Source of the DNA: Candidatus Latescibacterota bacterium
GTDB taxonomy: Bacteria > Latescibacterota > UBA2968
Assembly: GCA_022823725.1 (NCBI GenBank)
Contig: JAJEHL010000050.1
Coordinates: 86,751 to 150,750, forward strand
Length of the DNA: 64,000 bases
Direction: 5' to 3'
The notes beneath the pieces were generated by a model that saw nothing but the letters and a program-made list of their open reading frames with translations, did not search any database and had not been told where the DNA came from. The translations under genes were made by a program, and so were the position numbers. Positions 19,542 through 28,279 of the stretch are shown here, in pieces (position 1 is the stretch's first letter; the number at the start of each line of letters is the position of its first letter).

Positions 19542-20786
19542 ATGGCTTCTGATAAACCAAATATTATTCTGATTCTGTCCGATGATTTGGGATATGAATG
19601 CTTGGGGTGTTATGGGGGTGAGTCGTATCAAACGCCCGTGCTGGATGGTTTGAGCAAGGAGGGAATGCGTTTTGACCATGCGTATGTTCTGCCGTTGTGT
19701 ACGCCGACGCGGTTACAGTTGATGACGGGTAAATACAATTTTCGCAATTGGAGAGCTTTTGGCGTGATGGACCCCCAGGAGCGCACTTTTGGACATTTGA
19801 TGAAGGCGGCTGGGTACAAAACGTGTATTTCGGGCAAATGGCAAATGTATAGCTATAATCCGCCAGATTTTGAACCCGAGTGGCGCGGTAAGGGGCAGTT
19901 GGCGGAAGATTCGGGTTTTGATGAGTATTGCTTGTGGCATACAGAACACACGGAGGATAAGGGGTCGCGATATGCCGATCCGGTGATTCAGCAAAATGGG
20001 GAGTATTTGGAGGATACAGAGGGTAAGTACGGTCCGGATATTTATACGGCTTATATTTGCGATTATATCGAGCGGCATAAGGACGATCCGTTTTTTGTGT
20101 ATTATCCCATGGCGCTGACACACGGTCCGTTTGAACCCACGCCCCATAGTGAAATATGGTCTGAGAATCGACACGATAGCGGTGTGACGTATTTTAAAGA
20201 TATGGTTGAGTATATGGATGTGGTGATTGGGCGGATTGTGGATAAATTGGATGAACTCGGTCTGAGAGAGAATACCTTGCTTTTGTTTATAGGCGATAAT
20301 GGTTCGCCCCGCCAGGTGACTTCTATGATCAATGGCCGCGAGTTCCAGGGGGGAAAGGGGCTTTCGACGGATGCGGGTACGCGGGTGCCATTTGTTGCGA
20401 GTTGGCCGGGTACGATTCCACCGGGGTCTGTGTGTGATGATTTGATCGATTGCAGCGATTTTGTGCCCACTATGATGGATATGGCTGGCGCGCCTTTGCC
20501 CGAGGACGATGTGTTCGATGGGGTGTCTTTTTTGTCGCAGTTAAAGGGCGAGACGGGAACGCCGCGCGAATGGATTTTTGCCCATCACGATCCTTTGCCC
20601 GGATGGGGTAAGGAGGGCTATTACTTAAAGCGATGGGCGCAGGATAAACGCTGGAAGCTCTACGATACGGGCGATTTGTACGATGTGGTAGCAGATGAGT
20701 TGGAAGAACACCCAATCGTCGATGGGGGCGCAGAAGCCGAGGCAGCGCGACAAAAATTACAGCCCGTGATTGATCGGATGAAGTAG
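19542..20786 (+). CDS. type I sulfatase
   Basis: 414 residues from ATG 19542 behind AAGGAG. Begins KPNIILILSDDLGYECLGCYGG with metal-binding Asp-Asp, and carries the formylglycine motif C53-T-P-T-R57 in full, so it should be activated by an FGE or anSME-type maturase (none in the window). TGKYNFRNW follows as usual. The C-terminal subdomain (WKLYDTGDLYDVVADELEE) is complete. No signal peptide, so it is cytoplasmic or exported by other means. It is probably cotranscribed with the preceding enolase-superfamily gene. Glycan or small-molecule sulfate substrate unknown. Confidence 0.92.
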   Translation: MASDKPNIILILSDDLGYECLGCYGGESYQTPVLDGLSKEGMRFDHAYVLPLCTPTRLQLMTGKYNFRNWRAFGVMDPQERTFGHLMKAAGYKTCISGKWQMYSYNPPDFEPEWRGKGQLAEDSGFDEYCLWHTEHTEDKGSRYADPVIQQNGEYLEDTEGKYGPDIYTAYICDYIERHKDDPFFVYYPMALTHGPFEPTPHSEIWSENRHDSGVTYFKDMVEYMDVVIGRIVDKLDELGLRENTLLLFIGDNGSPRQVTSMINGREFQGGKGLSTDAGTRVPFVASWPGTIPPGSVCDDLIDCSDFVPTMMDMAGAPLPEDDVFDGVSFLSQLKGETGTPREWIFAHHDPLPGWGKEGYYLKRWAQDKRWKLYDTGDLYDVVADELEEHPIVDGGAEAEAARQKLQPVIDRMK

Positions 20787-20875
20787 CAGTTGTATGGCAC
20801 ATTTTGTTCTGTGCGAGATGGCTTTTGTGAACAGATCGTACAATATCTGTTTGCTTTGATATGATGTAAAGTTTT

Positions 20876-20900
20876 TTAAAACAATAAGTTATTGTTTTAA
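20876..20900. promoter_or_regulatory. perfect 25-bp palindrome upstream of the sigma54 promoter
   Basis: Two 12-base arms (20876-20887 and 20889-20900) around a single G, all A/T-rich with an ACAATAA core. It lies just upstream of the -24 element. It could be an activator or repressor site; a hairpin role is also possible. Confidence 0.55.
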
Positions 20901-20907
20901 GTAGTTC

Positions 20908-20922
20908 TGGCACGTTCCTTGC
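20908..20922 (+). promoter_or_regulatory. sigma54 (-24/-12) promoter
   Basis: TGGCACG, four bases, TTGC: GG at 20909-20910 and GC at 20921-20922 are separated by exactly 10 bases, matching the RpoN consensus. It faces the comM/yifB-like gene 48 bases downstream. Confidence 0.65.
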
Positions 20923-20970
20923 CTGATTTTAACTTCTTTCAGTTGGTTCCTTTCAGGCAAGGAGGTTTTG

Positions 20971-22509
20971 ATGACTGCGCGTGTGTTGAGTTGTGCAACA
21001 CTGGGTATTGATGCGTATATCGTGCATATTGAGGCGGATATTTCGCGTCGGCTTCCCGCATTTTCAGTGGTGGGACTGCCCGATAGTGCTGTGAAGGAGA
21101 GCCGGGATCGGGTGATGGCTGCGATTAAAAATGCCGGGCGAACATTTCCCAATAATCGGATTACGGTGAATTTGGCACCGGCAGATATCCGAAAGGAAGG
21201 CTCGGCATTTGATTTGCCGATTGCGATCGGCATTATTGCCGCGATGAACGATTCAATTTCGCCCGAGAGGTTGTCGCAATATCTCATTTTGGGCGAGTTG
21301 GCTTTAGATGGCACGGTGCGGCCCGTACGCGGTGCGCTGCCAATGGCTGTGGAAGCCCAAAAGGCGGGTTTAAAGGGGTTGCTCGTCCCTGTGGAGAATG
21401 CGCGGGAGGCGGCGATTACAGGCGGGTTAGATGTTTTGCCGGTGCGCGATTTGAGTGAGGCACTGGATTTTTTTGAGGGGTACTGCGATATCATGCCCTT
21501 TGAAATCAATAGCAAGGCGATTTTTCGGCAGGCGCGGATGCATCGGGTGGATTTTAAGGATGTGCGCGGGCAAGAGCATGCCAAGCGCGCGCTGGAGGTG
21601 GCGGCGGCAGGCGCGCATAACGCGATTCTCATGGGGCCTCCCGGATCGGGTAAGACGATGCTTGCCAGAAGATTGCCGACTATTTTACCCGATCTGACGC
21701 TGGATGAGGCTCTGCAGACGACAAAAATTCACTCGGTGGCGGGGTTGTTGCCGCCGGATACAGCACTGGTGGCGATAAGGCCGTTTCGCTCGCCGCATCA
21801 CACGATTTCAGATGCGGGGTTGATCGGTGGCGGTCCCTATCCCCGGCCCGGAGAGGTGTCGCTGGCACATCACGGGGTGCTGTTTTTGGATGAGCTTCCC
21901 GAGTTTAAGAAACAGGTTTTGGAATCTCTTCGCCAACCTGTTGAGGACAGTTTTGTGACGATTGCACGGGCGGCGATGTCGCTTTCGTATCCGGCTCAGT
22001 TTATGCTTGTTTGTGCTATGAATCCGTGTCCCTGCGGGTATTTGGGCGATCCACACCACGAGTGTATTTGCTCGCCACCTGTGGTCCAGCGCTATGTCAA
22101 TCGGATCTCGGGACCGCTGATGGATCGCATTGATATTCATGTGGAAGCTCCGGCTGTGCCGTATGAAGAACTGGCTGAGGAACCCGCTGGCGAGTCTTCA
22201 GCAGAGGTTCGCAAGCGGGTGCAGGGCGCGCGGCAAATACAGTTGGACCGGTTTGCGGAGTATAGAGATTTGTTTAGCAACGCGCATATGGGGTCGCGAG
22301 AGATTCGGATGTTTTGCAAAATAGATGATAGGAGCGAGGAGTTGTTGCGGATGGCGATTACGCGATTGGGGCTTTCGGCGCGGGCTTATGATCGAATCCT
22401 GAAGGCGAGCCGCACGATAGCAGATCTGGAGGGGGAGGAGGATATCCAATCGCGCCATGTTGCCGAGGCGATTCAATACCGCAGTCTGGATAGAAGGTTG
22501 TGGGAGTAA
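20971..22509 (+). CDS. YifB/ComM family Mg chelatase-like AAA+ ATPase
   Basis: 512 residues from ATG 20971 with AAGGAGG 5 bases upstream. The N-terminal ChlI-like Lon-protease-fold domain (residues 20-140, for example VVGLPDSAVKESRDRV) is followed by the AAA+ module with Walker A GPPGSGKTMLARRLP, Walker B VLFLDELPEF, the MNPCPCGYLGD zinc-like segment, and a C-terminal ChlI helical domain. ComM homologues drive branch migration of recombination intermediates during natural transformation. A near-consensus sigma54 promoter and a palindrome precede it, which is unexpected for this gene. The higBA-like pair follows. Confidence 0.93.
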   Translation: MTARVLSCATLGIDAYIVHIEADISRRLPAFSVVGLPDSAVKESRDRVMAAIKNAGRTFPNNRITVNLAPADIRKEGSAFDLPIAIGIIAAMNDSISPERLSQYLILGELALDGTVRPVRGALPMAVEAQKAGLKGLLVPVENAREAAITGGLDVLPVRDLSEALDFFEGYCDIMPFEINSKAIFRQARMHRVDFKDVRGQEHAKRALEVAAAGAHNAILMGPPGSGKTMLARRLPTILPDLTLDEALQTTKIHSVAGLLPPDTALVAIRPFRSPHHTISDAGLIGGGPYPRPGEVSLAHHGVLFLDELPEFKKQVLESLRQPVEDSFVTIARAAMSLSYPAQFMLVCAMNPCPCGYLGDPHHECICSPPVVQRYVNRISGPLMDRIDIHVEAPAVPYEELAEEPAGESSAEVRKRVQGARQIQLDRFAEYRDLFSNAHMGSREIRMFCKIDDRSEELLRMAITRLGLSARAYDRILKASRTIADLEGEEDIQSRHVAEAIQYRSLDRRLWE

Positions 22510-22546
22510 CATCACAATTGTAAAATTATATCCAGGACGGTATATT

Positions 22547-22867
22547 ATGACATTTCTCGAAACATCTGTATTTACGCGTTGCGTTCAAAATTTACTGACC
22601 GACGATAGTTATCACCGTCTGCAACTTATGTTGATACACCGCCCCGATACGGGCGTTGTTATTCCCGGTAGTGGTGGTTTGAGAAAAATGCGGTGGTCTT
22701 CGCCAGGGCACGGCAAGCGCGGTGGCGTTCGCATCATTTACTATTGGGCAGTGAAGGAGCAGCAAATTTTGATGCTTTTGATGTATTCAAAAAATGAACG
22801 AGATGACTTAACGCCGACGCAACTCAGAGCTTTAAGACGCGTTGTTGAGCAGGAGTATCCAAAATGA
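22547..22867 (+). CDS. RelE/HigB-like toxin
   Basis: 106 residues from ATG 22547 (AGGACGG upstream). Shows the RelE/HigB fold pattern GSGGLRKMRWSSPGHGKRGGVRIIYYW with the basic residues typical of ribosome-dependent mRNA interferases, then LMLLMYSKNERDDLTPTQL. Its last 4 bases overlap the ATG of the downstream helix-turn-helix gene, the toxin-first order of higBA systems. The longer frame from 22457 overlaps the ATPase gene and lacks a ribosome site. Confidence 0.85.
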   Translation: MTFLETSVFTRCVQNLLTDDSYHRLQLMLIHRPDTGVVIPGSGGLRKMRWSSPGHGKRGGVRIIYYWAVKEQQILMLLMYSKNERDDLTPTQLRALRRVVEQEYPK

Positions 22868-23205
22868 AAAAAGAACTGTTTGATGATTTACTCCAAAGTG
22901 TGCAGGAGGCTGGTGCTATTATGCGCGGTGAGAAGGCACCGAGTCGCGTATTTGATTTTATGCCTTTGGATGTCAAAGCCGTTCGCGAAAAGCTCAATAA
23001 GTCTCAACATGAATTTGCACTTATGATAGGTGTGAGTACTTCAACACTACAAGATTGGGAAAAAGAATGTTGCATTCCCCAGGGGGATGCCCGTGCAGTA
23101 TTAAAAATTGCAGAAAAGAATCCTCAAGAATTTGCCGAGGTATTAGAGGTGTGTAAAAAATCTCTGGTCGAGGATCGTCAGGTCTCGTCCAGTCAGCAGG
23201 ATTAA
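22864..23205 (+). CDS. HigA-like XRE-family antitoxin
   Basis: 113 residues with an HTH_XRE domain in the second half (VREKLNKSQHEFALMIGVSTSTLQDWEK), preceded by a short toxin-binding N-terminus. The ATGA overlap with the toxin stop shows translational coupling. It should neutralise the RelE-like toxin and autoregulate the pair. A terminator lies 30 bases after the stop. Confidence 0.87.
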   Translation: MKKELFDDLLQSVQEAGAIMRGEKAPSRVFDFMPLDVKAVREKLNKSQHEFALMIGVSTSTLQDWEKECCIPQGDARAVLKIAEKNPQEFAEVLEVCKKSLVEDRQVSSSQQD

Positions 23206-23234
23206 ATTCATCCTGAATTGGTAGGTATGAAAAC

Positions 23235-23270
23235 AAAAAGCGGAGCATTGACAAGTGCTTCGCTTTTTTT
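23235..23270 (+). terminator. intrinsic terminator after the toxin-antitoxin pair
   Basis: 13-bp stem with one G-U pair (23235-23247 with 23256-23268), 8-base loop, T run. It ends 12 bases before the next start codon. Confidence 0.8.
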
Positions 23271-23281
23271 AGGCTTGCAAT

Positions 23282-25456
23282 ATGAAACGCGACGCGAAAA
23301 AAATAGTGATACCAGGTGTAAAGGACGAGGTGTGTATTTGGCGGATGGCGCATGGGTTTCCGCATATCTCGGCGCGGGATGAAGGGGATCGGTATTACGG
23401 TCTGGGTTATGCCCATGGCCGGGATCGGCAGATGCACATGTGGTTGCTCAAGCTCATCGGGCGCGGGAATGCGTCGGCATATCTGAAAGCGGATGAGAAT
23501 TTAATTGAGGCAGATCGATTTATGCGCTGGCTCAATATAGCGGGTGATGCGGATCGGGAAGCGCGGTATTTGTCACCGGAATTGCAAGCGGTTCTGGATG
23601 CGTATTGCAAGGGTGTGAATGAGGCGGTTCGCGCAACGGGGACGCCTTTTGAATTTAAGCTGATGGGGTATCAACCGGATGAGTGGACGCCGGCAGATGC
23701 CCTGCTGATGGTCAAGCTGATCGGGTTTGTAGGGCTTTCACAAGTGCAAGGCGATATGGAGAAGTTGATTGTTCAGTTGATTCAAAAGGGCGTGGATATC
23801 GGGCGGTTGAAGGAACTTTTTCCGGCGATTCGAGATGATGTGTCAGAGGAGTACATTGATCTGATAAAGAAGGTGCGTCTGGTGCGTCCGATGATTCCAT
23901 CTTATGTGGTGTGGCGCGATTTGTTGCCCGATTTTTCTGCGAGCAATAACTGGGCTGTGCGTCCGTCAAAGACGGCGTCTGGATGGGCGATGTTGTGCGG
24001 GGATCCGCATCTGCAATTGCAATTGCCTTCGGTGTGGTATCCGGCGGTTCTGTCTGGGGATCAGGACTATTTGATGGGTGCGACTTTGCCGGGGTTGCCG
24101 GTTGTGGCTATGGGACGGTCACCCCATCTGTCGTGGGCAGCGACCTATGGCACCGCCGATGTGTGTGATTATTTTGTGGAGGAGGTGAGGGATGGGAGGT
24201 ACAGATGTGGGGATAAATGGATGCCGTTGCGCGTGCGGGAAGAGGTTATTCAGCCCAAAAAGCGGGAGCCGATGGAGTTGCGCGTTTGTGAGACGGAACG
24301 CGGCTTGTTAGAAGGTGAGGTCGATGAGGATGGGTATTATTTGTGTTATGCATGGACGGGCAAGCAGCAAAAGGGGACGGGTGCGGATTCGCTGGATTGC
24401 GTTTTGCGGATTATGAGAGCAAAAGGTGTTGAAGAGGCGCGGGATTATTTTGCGGGGTTGACGTTTGGCCCGTTTAATTGGGTTTTTGCAGATCGGGCTG
24501 GGAATATTGGCTATCAACTCGGTGGGTTGGTGCCCAAACAACCCGAGGGGACATCGGGGTTGCTTCCGTATTTGGGATGGGATGAAAAACAGAATTGGGA
24601 TGGGATGATTGATCCAAAATTGTATCCGCGCGCGATGAATCCCGAATGTGATTTTATTGTGACGGCAAATCAGGATCTCAATTTTATGGGGCAGGCTGAG
24701 CCGATGAAATTGTCGATTTCGTCTTATCGCGCGGATCGAATTTGCGAGATGTTGCGGGAAAGGGATGATTTAACAATAGAAGATATGAAGCGGATTCACT
24801 ACGATCTCTATGCGATTCAGGCCAGGGAGTTGATGACAGTTATACGTCCGTTATTACCCAAATCGGAGAACGGGGATATATTGCGGGATTGGGATTTATG
24901 CTATGATGCGGATTCCCTGGGGGCGACGCTTTTTGAGCGGGTTTATCGCGAACTCGTTTTGCTCGTTTTTGGGGATAGTGGTTTGGGGCGCGAGGTGACG
25001 GCGCATTTGCTGGATGGTACGACGCTGTTCAGTGTTCTGCACGGATATTTTGATCGCATTCTTTTGAGCGAGGCATCGGTCTGGTTTGGAGATCAGTCGC
25101 GGGAAGCGCTGTATCGAACGGCGATTGAGCGTGGGTTAAAAGAAAAAGCCGTGCCGCACGGCGAGGTGAGTAAGGTTTATATTGAGCATATTTTTTTCAG
25201 GGGGAAGTTGCCGAGGGTTTTGGGTTTTGATTATTCGCTTGCGAATATTGGGAGTCGTTCGACGGTTTCTCAGGCTGGATTGTTCAAAGGTGGCGCGCTT
25301 GCACCAACTTTTCGAATGATTTGCGATTTTGGAGAGGATGTGTTGCACGCAAATGTCGCGGGGGGGGCTTCTGATCGCCGTTTTTCCAGATATTATACGT
25401 CGGGGTTGGATGCGTGGGCGCAGGGTGAGTACGAGGTTTTAGATCCTGGGAACTGA
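23282..25456 (+). CDS. penicillin acylase / acyl-homoserine lactone acylase family Ntn-hydrolase
   Basis: 724 residues of the penicillin-amidase family, which cleaves amide bonds of acylated small molecules after self-processing. The alpha part shows GYAHGRDRQMH; the predicted processing site is A220/S221-N-N-W, where Ser221 becomes the N-terminal nucleophile of the beta chain (Gly is more usual before it). Asn in IVTANQDLN near residue 463 fits the oxyanion Asn. No signal peptide is visible, although characterised members are periplasmic. The ATG follows a terminator by 12 bases and has no clear Shine-Dalgarno. Converges with a sulfatase gene, stops 2 bases apart. Confidence 0.88.
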   Translation: MKRDAKKIVIPGVKDEVCIWRMAHGFPHISARDEGDRYYGLGYAHGRDRQMHMWLLKLIGRGNASAYLKADENLIEADRFMRWLNIAGDADREARYLSPELQAVLDAYCKGVNEAVRATGTPFEFKLMGYQPDEWTPADALLMVKLIGFVGLSQVQGDMEKLIVQLIQKGVDIGRLKELFPAIRDDVSEEYIDLIKKVRLVRPMIPSYVVWRDLLPDFSASNNWAVRPSKTASGWAMLCGDPHLQLQLPSVWYPAVLSGDQDYLMGATLPGLPVVAMGRSPHLSWAATYGTADVCDYFVEEVRDGRYRCGDKWMPLRVREEVIQPKKREPMELRVCETERGLLEGEVDEDGYYLCYAWTGKQQKGTGADSLDCVLRIMRAKGVEEARDYFAGLTFGPFNWVFADRAGNIGYQLGGLVPKQPEGTSGLLPYLGWDEKQNWDGMIDPKLYPRAMNPECDFIVTANQDLNFMGQAEPMKLSISSYRADRICEMLRERDDLTIEDMKRIHYDLYAIQARELMTVIRPLLPKSENGDILRDWDLCYDADSLGATLFERVYRELVLLVFGDSGLGREVTAHLLDGTTLFSVLHGYFDRILLSEASVWFGDQSREALYRTAIERGLKEKAVPHGEVSKVYIEHIFFRGKLPRVLGFDYSLANIGSRSTVSQAGLFKGGALAPTFRMICDFGEDVLHANVAGGASDRRFSRYYTSGLDAWAQGEYEVLDPGN

Positions 25457-25458
25457 TT

Positions 25459-26835
25459 CTAACCCCTGGCCGCTCTGTTAATGCCTTTGATTTTTTGATT
25501 TGCTTTGGCGCGCTGGTCAATTTCTTCGGGGGTGACGATGTTGTGGAGGTCGGCGCGAAGGTCGGAGAGGATGTCGGCACAGGTGGGGTCGTTGGCGCGA
25601 TTCTCGGTTTCATCGGGGTCGTTGGCGACGTTGAATAATTGATCGGGGAGACCGACGTAGTGGATGTATTTCCAGTCGCCTTTTTTGATCATGAAGCCGC
25701 CGTTTAGCGCGCCCTGGGCGTGGTATTCGCTGAAGATGGGGCGGTCGGGAAAGGTTTGACCGTGGATGGCGGGCAGGAGGCTGCTGCCGGGCAATGGCGC
25801 GGTATCCTGTTCGGCGAGGTCGAGAAGGGTGGGGAGGATGTCGATAAGGTTGGCTCCTGCGGCGATGCGCTGGTTGCCTGCGGCGTTTGGATGGCGAATG
25901 ATCATGGGGACGCGTACGGCGTGTTCGTAAAAGCATTGTTTTTGCCATATACCGTGGTGTCCACCCATTTCGCCGTGGTCGCTGACGTAGATGACGACGG
26001 TGTTGTCGCGCAAGGGGGAGTTATCGACTATGTCGAGCAGGCGACCGATGAGGTCGTCCGTGAAAGAGATGAGGCCGTAGTAAGCAGCGGTTGCAGTGGT
26101 GGAGATGTCGTCGGGCAGGGGTTCTTCGTTGCGCAGCCAGTGGCGGAGTTGCTGTATAGAGGGGTGCTGCGTGTCGCAGGGTTCTGTTCTCGTGTGTGGC
26201 AAGATGACGCGGTCGGGATAGTAGCGGTCGAAGTATTCCCGCGGGCATAGGAGTGGGAAGTGGGGGTTCATGAAGCCGGTGTAGAGGAAAAAGGGACGGT
26301 CGGGGTATTGCGCGCGGGATTTGAGAAAGCGTTCGGCGAGGTCAGTCGCTGTGCTGTCGTAGTCGATTTGCCAGTTTTCGCCGGGGCCGCATTCGGTGAC
26401 GTGGCTGTTGCTGCCGCGCCGGTTGTCGGGTGTGCGCGAGGGGGCACCCATACTCCAGTGTTTCCATTTTTCGGCGTCGTCCATGAGTCGCACGCCAAAG
26501 CCGTGCAGGCGTTCGGGACCTATGAAGTGGGTGCGGCCGCAGACTGCGGTTTCATAGCCCGCGGCTTCGAGATAGCTGCCCATTGTGGGGATTGTTCCCG
26601 CGAGAGGCGATCCGTTGTCATAGGTGCCGATCTGATGGACGTATTGTCCGGTCATAAAGGACATGCGCGCCGGTACGCATATCGGGCAGGCGGTATAGGC
26701 ATTGTCAAAGGTGGTGCCTTCGGATGCGAGGCGATCCATGTGTGGCGTTTCGACATGGGGATGTCCGTAACAGCCAGTGACTGCGGGGTCGTGTTCGTCA
26801 CTCATGATGAGCAAGATGTTGGGACGCTGGTTCAT
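25459..26835 (-). CDS. type I sulfatase
   Basis: 458 residues with RPNILLIMSDEHDP at the start, the complete formylglycine motif C53-V-P-A-R57 and downstream YVSDHGEMGGHHG metal site. Ends with a short basic tail. It is the last gene of a four-gene minus operon and starts 1 base after the stop of the preceding sulfatase, so translation is coupled. Sequence around the active site differs from its two operon neighbours, which argues for different substrate positions rather than redundancy. No signal peptide. Confidence 0.92.
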   Translation of the reverse strand: MNQRPNILLIMSDEHDPAVTGCYGHPHVETPHMDRLASEGTTFDNAYTACPICVPARMSFMTGQYVHQIGTYDNGSPLAGTIPTMGSYLEAAGYETAVCGRTHFIGPERLHGFGVRLMDDAEKWKHWSMGAPSRTPDNRRGSNSHVTECGPGENWQIDYDSTATDLAERFLKSRAQYPDRPFFLYTGFMNPHFPLLCPREYFDRYYPDRVILPHTRTEPCDTQHPSIQQLRHWLRNEEPLPDDISTTATAAYYGLISFTDDLIGRLLDIVDNSPLRDNTVVIYVSDHGEMGGHHGIWQKQCFYEHAVRVPMIIRHPNAAGNQRIAAGANLIDILPTLLDLAEQDTAPLPGSSLLPAIHGQTFPDRPIFSEYHAQGALNGGFMIKKGDWKYIHYVGLPDQLFNVANDPDETENRANDPTCADILSDLRADLHNIVTPEEIDQRAKANQKIKGINRAARG

Positions 26836-26836
26836 G

Positions 26837-28267
26837 CTAATATCTTCCTATGCGTTCGGGACCGGGATCGGCGCATATAACGGTGTGGTCGAAATTTTGT
26901 TTTGTGAGTTGGTATTTCAGATCTGTGTGGGATGGGTCTTCCCAGAGATTGTGAAATTCATCGGGGTCTTCTCGCAGGTCGTAGAGTTCGCCGTAGTCTT
27001 CGTTGTGATAGACGACGAGTTTGTAGCGGTCGTTGCGCAACATGGTCGCCCAACAGGGCGTGTGTTTTTCCGAAGCGTGAGGGGCGAATTTATCGACGAC
27101 ATCGTAGTATTCACAGCGTACAAATTCGTGGTGCGCGTGCCCGGGGTGTTCGCCCGTGAGTATTGGGATGAGGGATTTGCCGTGTGTCCATTCGAGAGAG
27201 ATGCCAGCGAGGTCGGCGAGGGTGGGCGCAATGTCTAAGAGCGCGACGAGGCCGTTTGCGCGGTGTCCCTGGCGAAAGGTGCCGGGCCACGAGATGATGA
27301 GGGGTACCCGCACAAGGGCTTCGTAGAAGCGGCAGCCTTTGCCGGTGAGGCCGTGATCGCCGAGCATTTCGCCGTGGTCACTCGTGAAGATGACGACGGT
27401 GTTTTCGCGTTGGCCCGTGCGCTCAAGAGCATCGAGCATGCGGCCGACGTTTTCGTCGATAAGGGCGATCATGCCGTAGTAAGACGCTTTGTTGTGTTGT
27501 TCGCGGTCACCGGGTGGGTTGCCTTCTTTGTCAGCAAAAAAGCGTTTGAGTCGCGTTTGTGTTTGCAAATCGTTTTCGCGAAATAGCGGCGGTGGCAAGT
27601 CGGCGGGATTGTATTTGTGCGTGTCGGGCGCGTCAAATGGTCCGTGCGGGTCAAAGGGGTTGACGCTCATGAGATAGGGGCCGTCGTGAGGGGATTCGAT
27701 AAATTCAATGGCGCGATCCGCACACCAGGTGGTCTGGTGGTGTTGGGGATTCATGTCGGGACGATAGGTGCCGTATGTGCCGTCTTTTTTTGTTTGAAAG
27801 ACGTCGCCGAGGTCTATGCCCTGTTCGGTGAGCCAGTCGGTGTACTGGTTGCCATTTTCGATGCCCTGGTTGTGTGAGTGGCTATACCAGAATTTGCGAT
27901 ATCCATCGTCAACGCGTTGTTCTTCGCCGTTCCAGGCAGAGGCGAGGTGGAGTTTGCCCGATAAGCCGCAGTCGTATCCGACATCGGCGAGGCGTTTGGT
28001 GATGAGTTGTACGCGTTCATTTGTCGGGAAATAGGCATTGCCATTGCGATTGCCGTGTACGGTGCTGGGATAAAGTCCGGTGAGAAAGCTGGAACGACTG
28101 GGCGTGCATATCGCGCTCTGGCAGTGGGCATGTGTGAATGCGACGCCCTCGGCGCAAAGGCGGTCGAGGTTGGGTGTCTGGATGTGCTCATTGCCGAGGA
28201 CGTGGATGGTGTCGTAGCGTTGTTGATCTGTGCAGATCCAGAGGATGTTGGGACGTTTTGATGCCAA
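26837..28267 (-). CDS. type I sulfatase
   Basis: 476 residues: RPNILWICTDQQRYDT at the start (metal Asp), formylglycine motif C54-T-P-S-R58 in ICTPSRSSFLTG, and IFTSDHGEMLGDHG for the second metal segment. Middle gene of three sulfatases. Its start is 12 bases after the stop of the upstream sulfatase. Canonical in all visible active-site residues; no export signal. Probably acts on one sulfate position of a multiply sulfated substrate handled by the whole operon (inference). Confidence 0.93.
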   Translation of the reverse strand: MASKRPNILWICTDQQRYDTIHVLGNEHIQTPNLDRLCAEGVAFTHAHCQSAICTPSRSSFLTGLYPSTVHGNRNGNAYFPTNERVQLITKRLADVGYDCGLSGKLHLASAWNGEEQRVDDGYRKFWYSHSHNQGIENGNQYTDWLTEQGIDLGDVFQTKKDGTYGTYRPDMNPQHHQTTWCADRAIEFIESPHDGPYLMSVNPFDPHGPFDAPDTHKYNPADLPPPLFRENDLQTQTRLKRFFADKEGNPPGDREQHNKASYYGMIALIDENVGRMLDALERTGQRENTVVIFTSDHGEMLGDHGLTGKGCRFYEALVRVPLIISWPGTFRQGHRANGLVALLDIAPTLADLAGISLEWTHGKSLIPILTGEHPGHAHHEFVRCEYYDVVDKFAPHASEKHTPCWATMLRNDRYKLVVYHNEDYGELYDLREDPDEFHNLWEDPSHTDLKYQLTKQNFDHTVICADPGPERIGRY

Positions 28268-28279
28268 AGTATGATCTCC

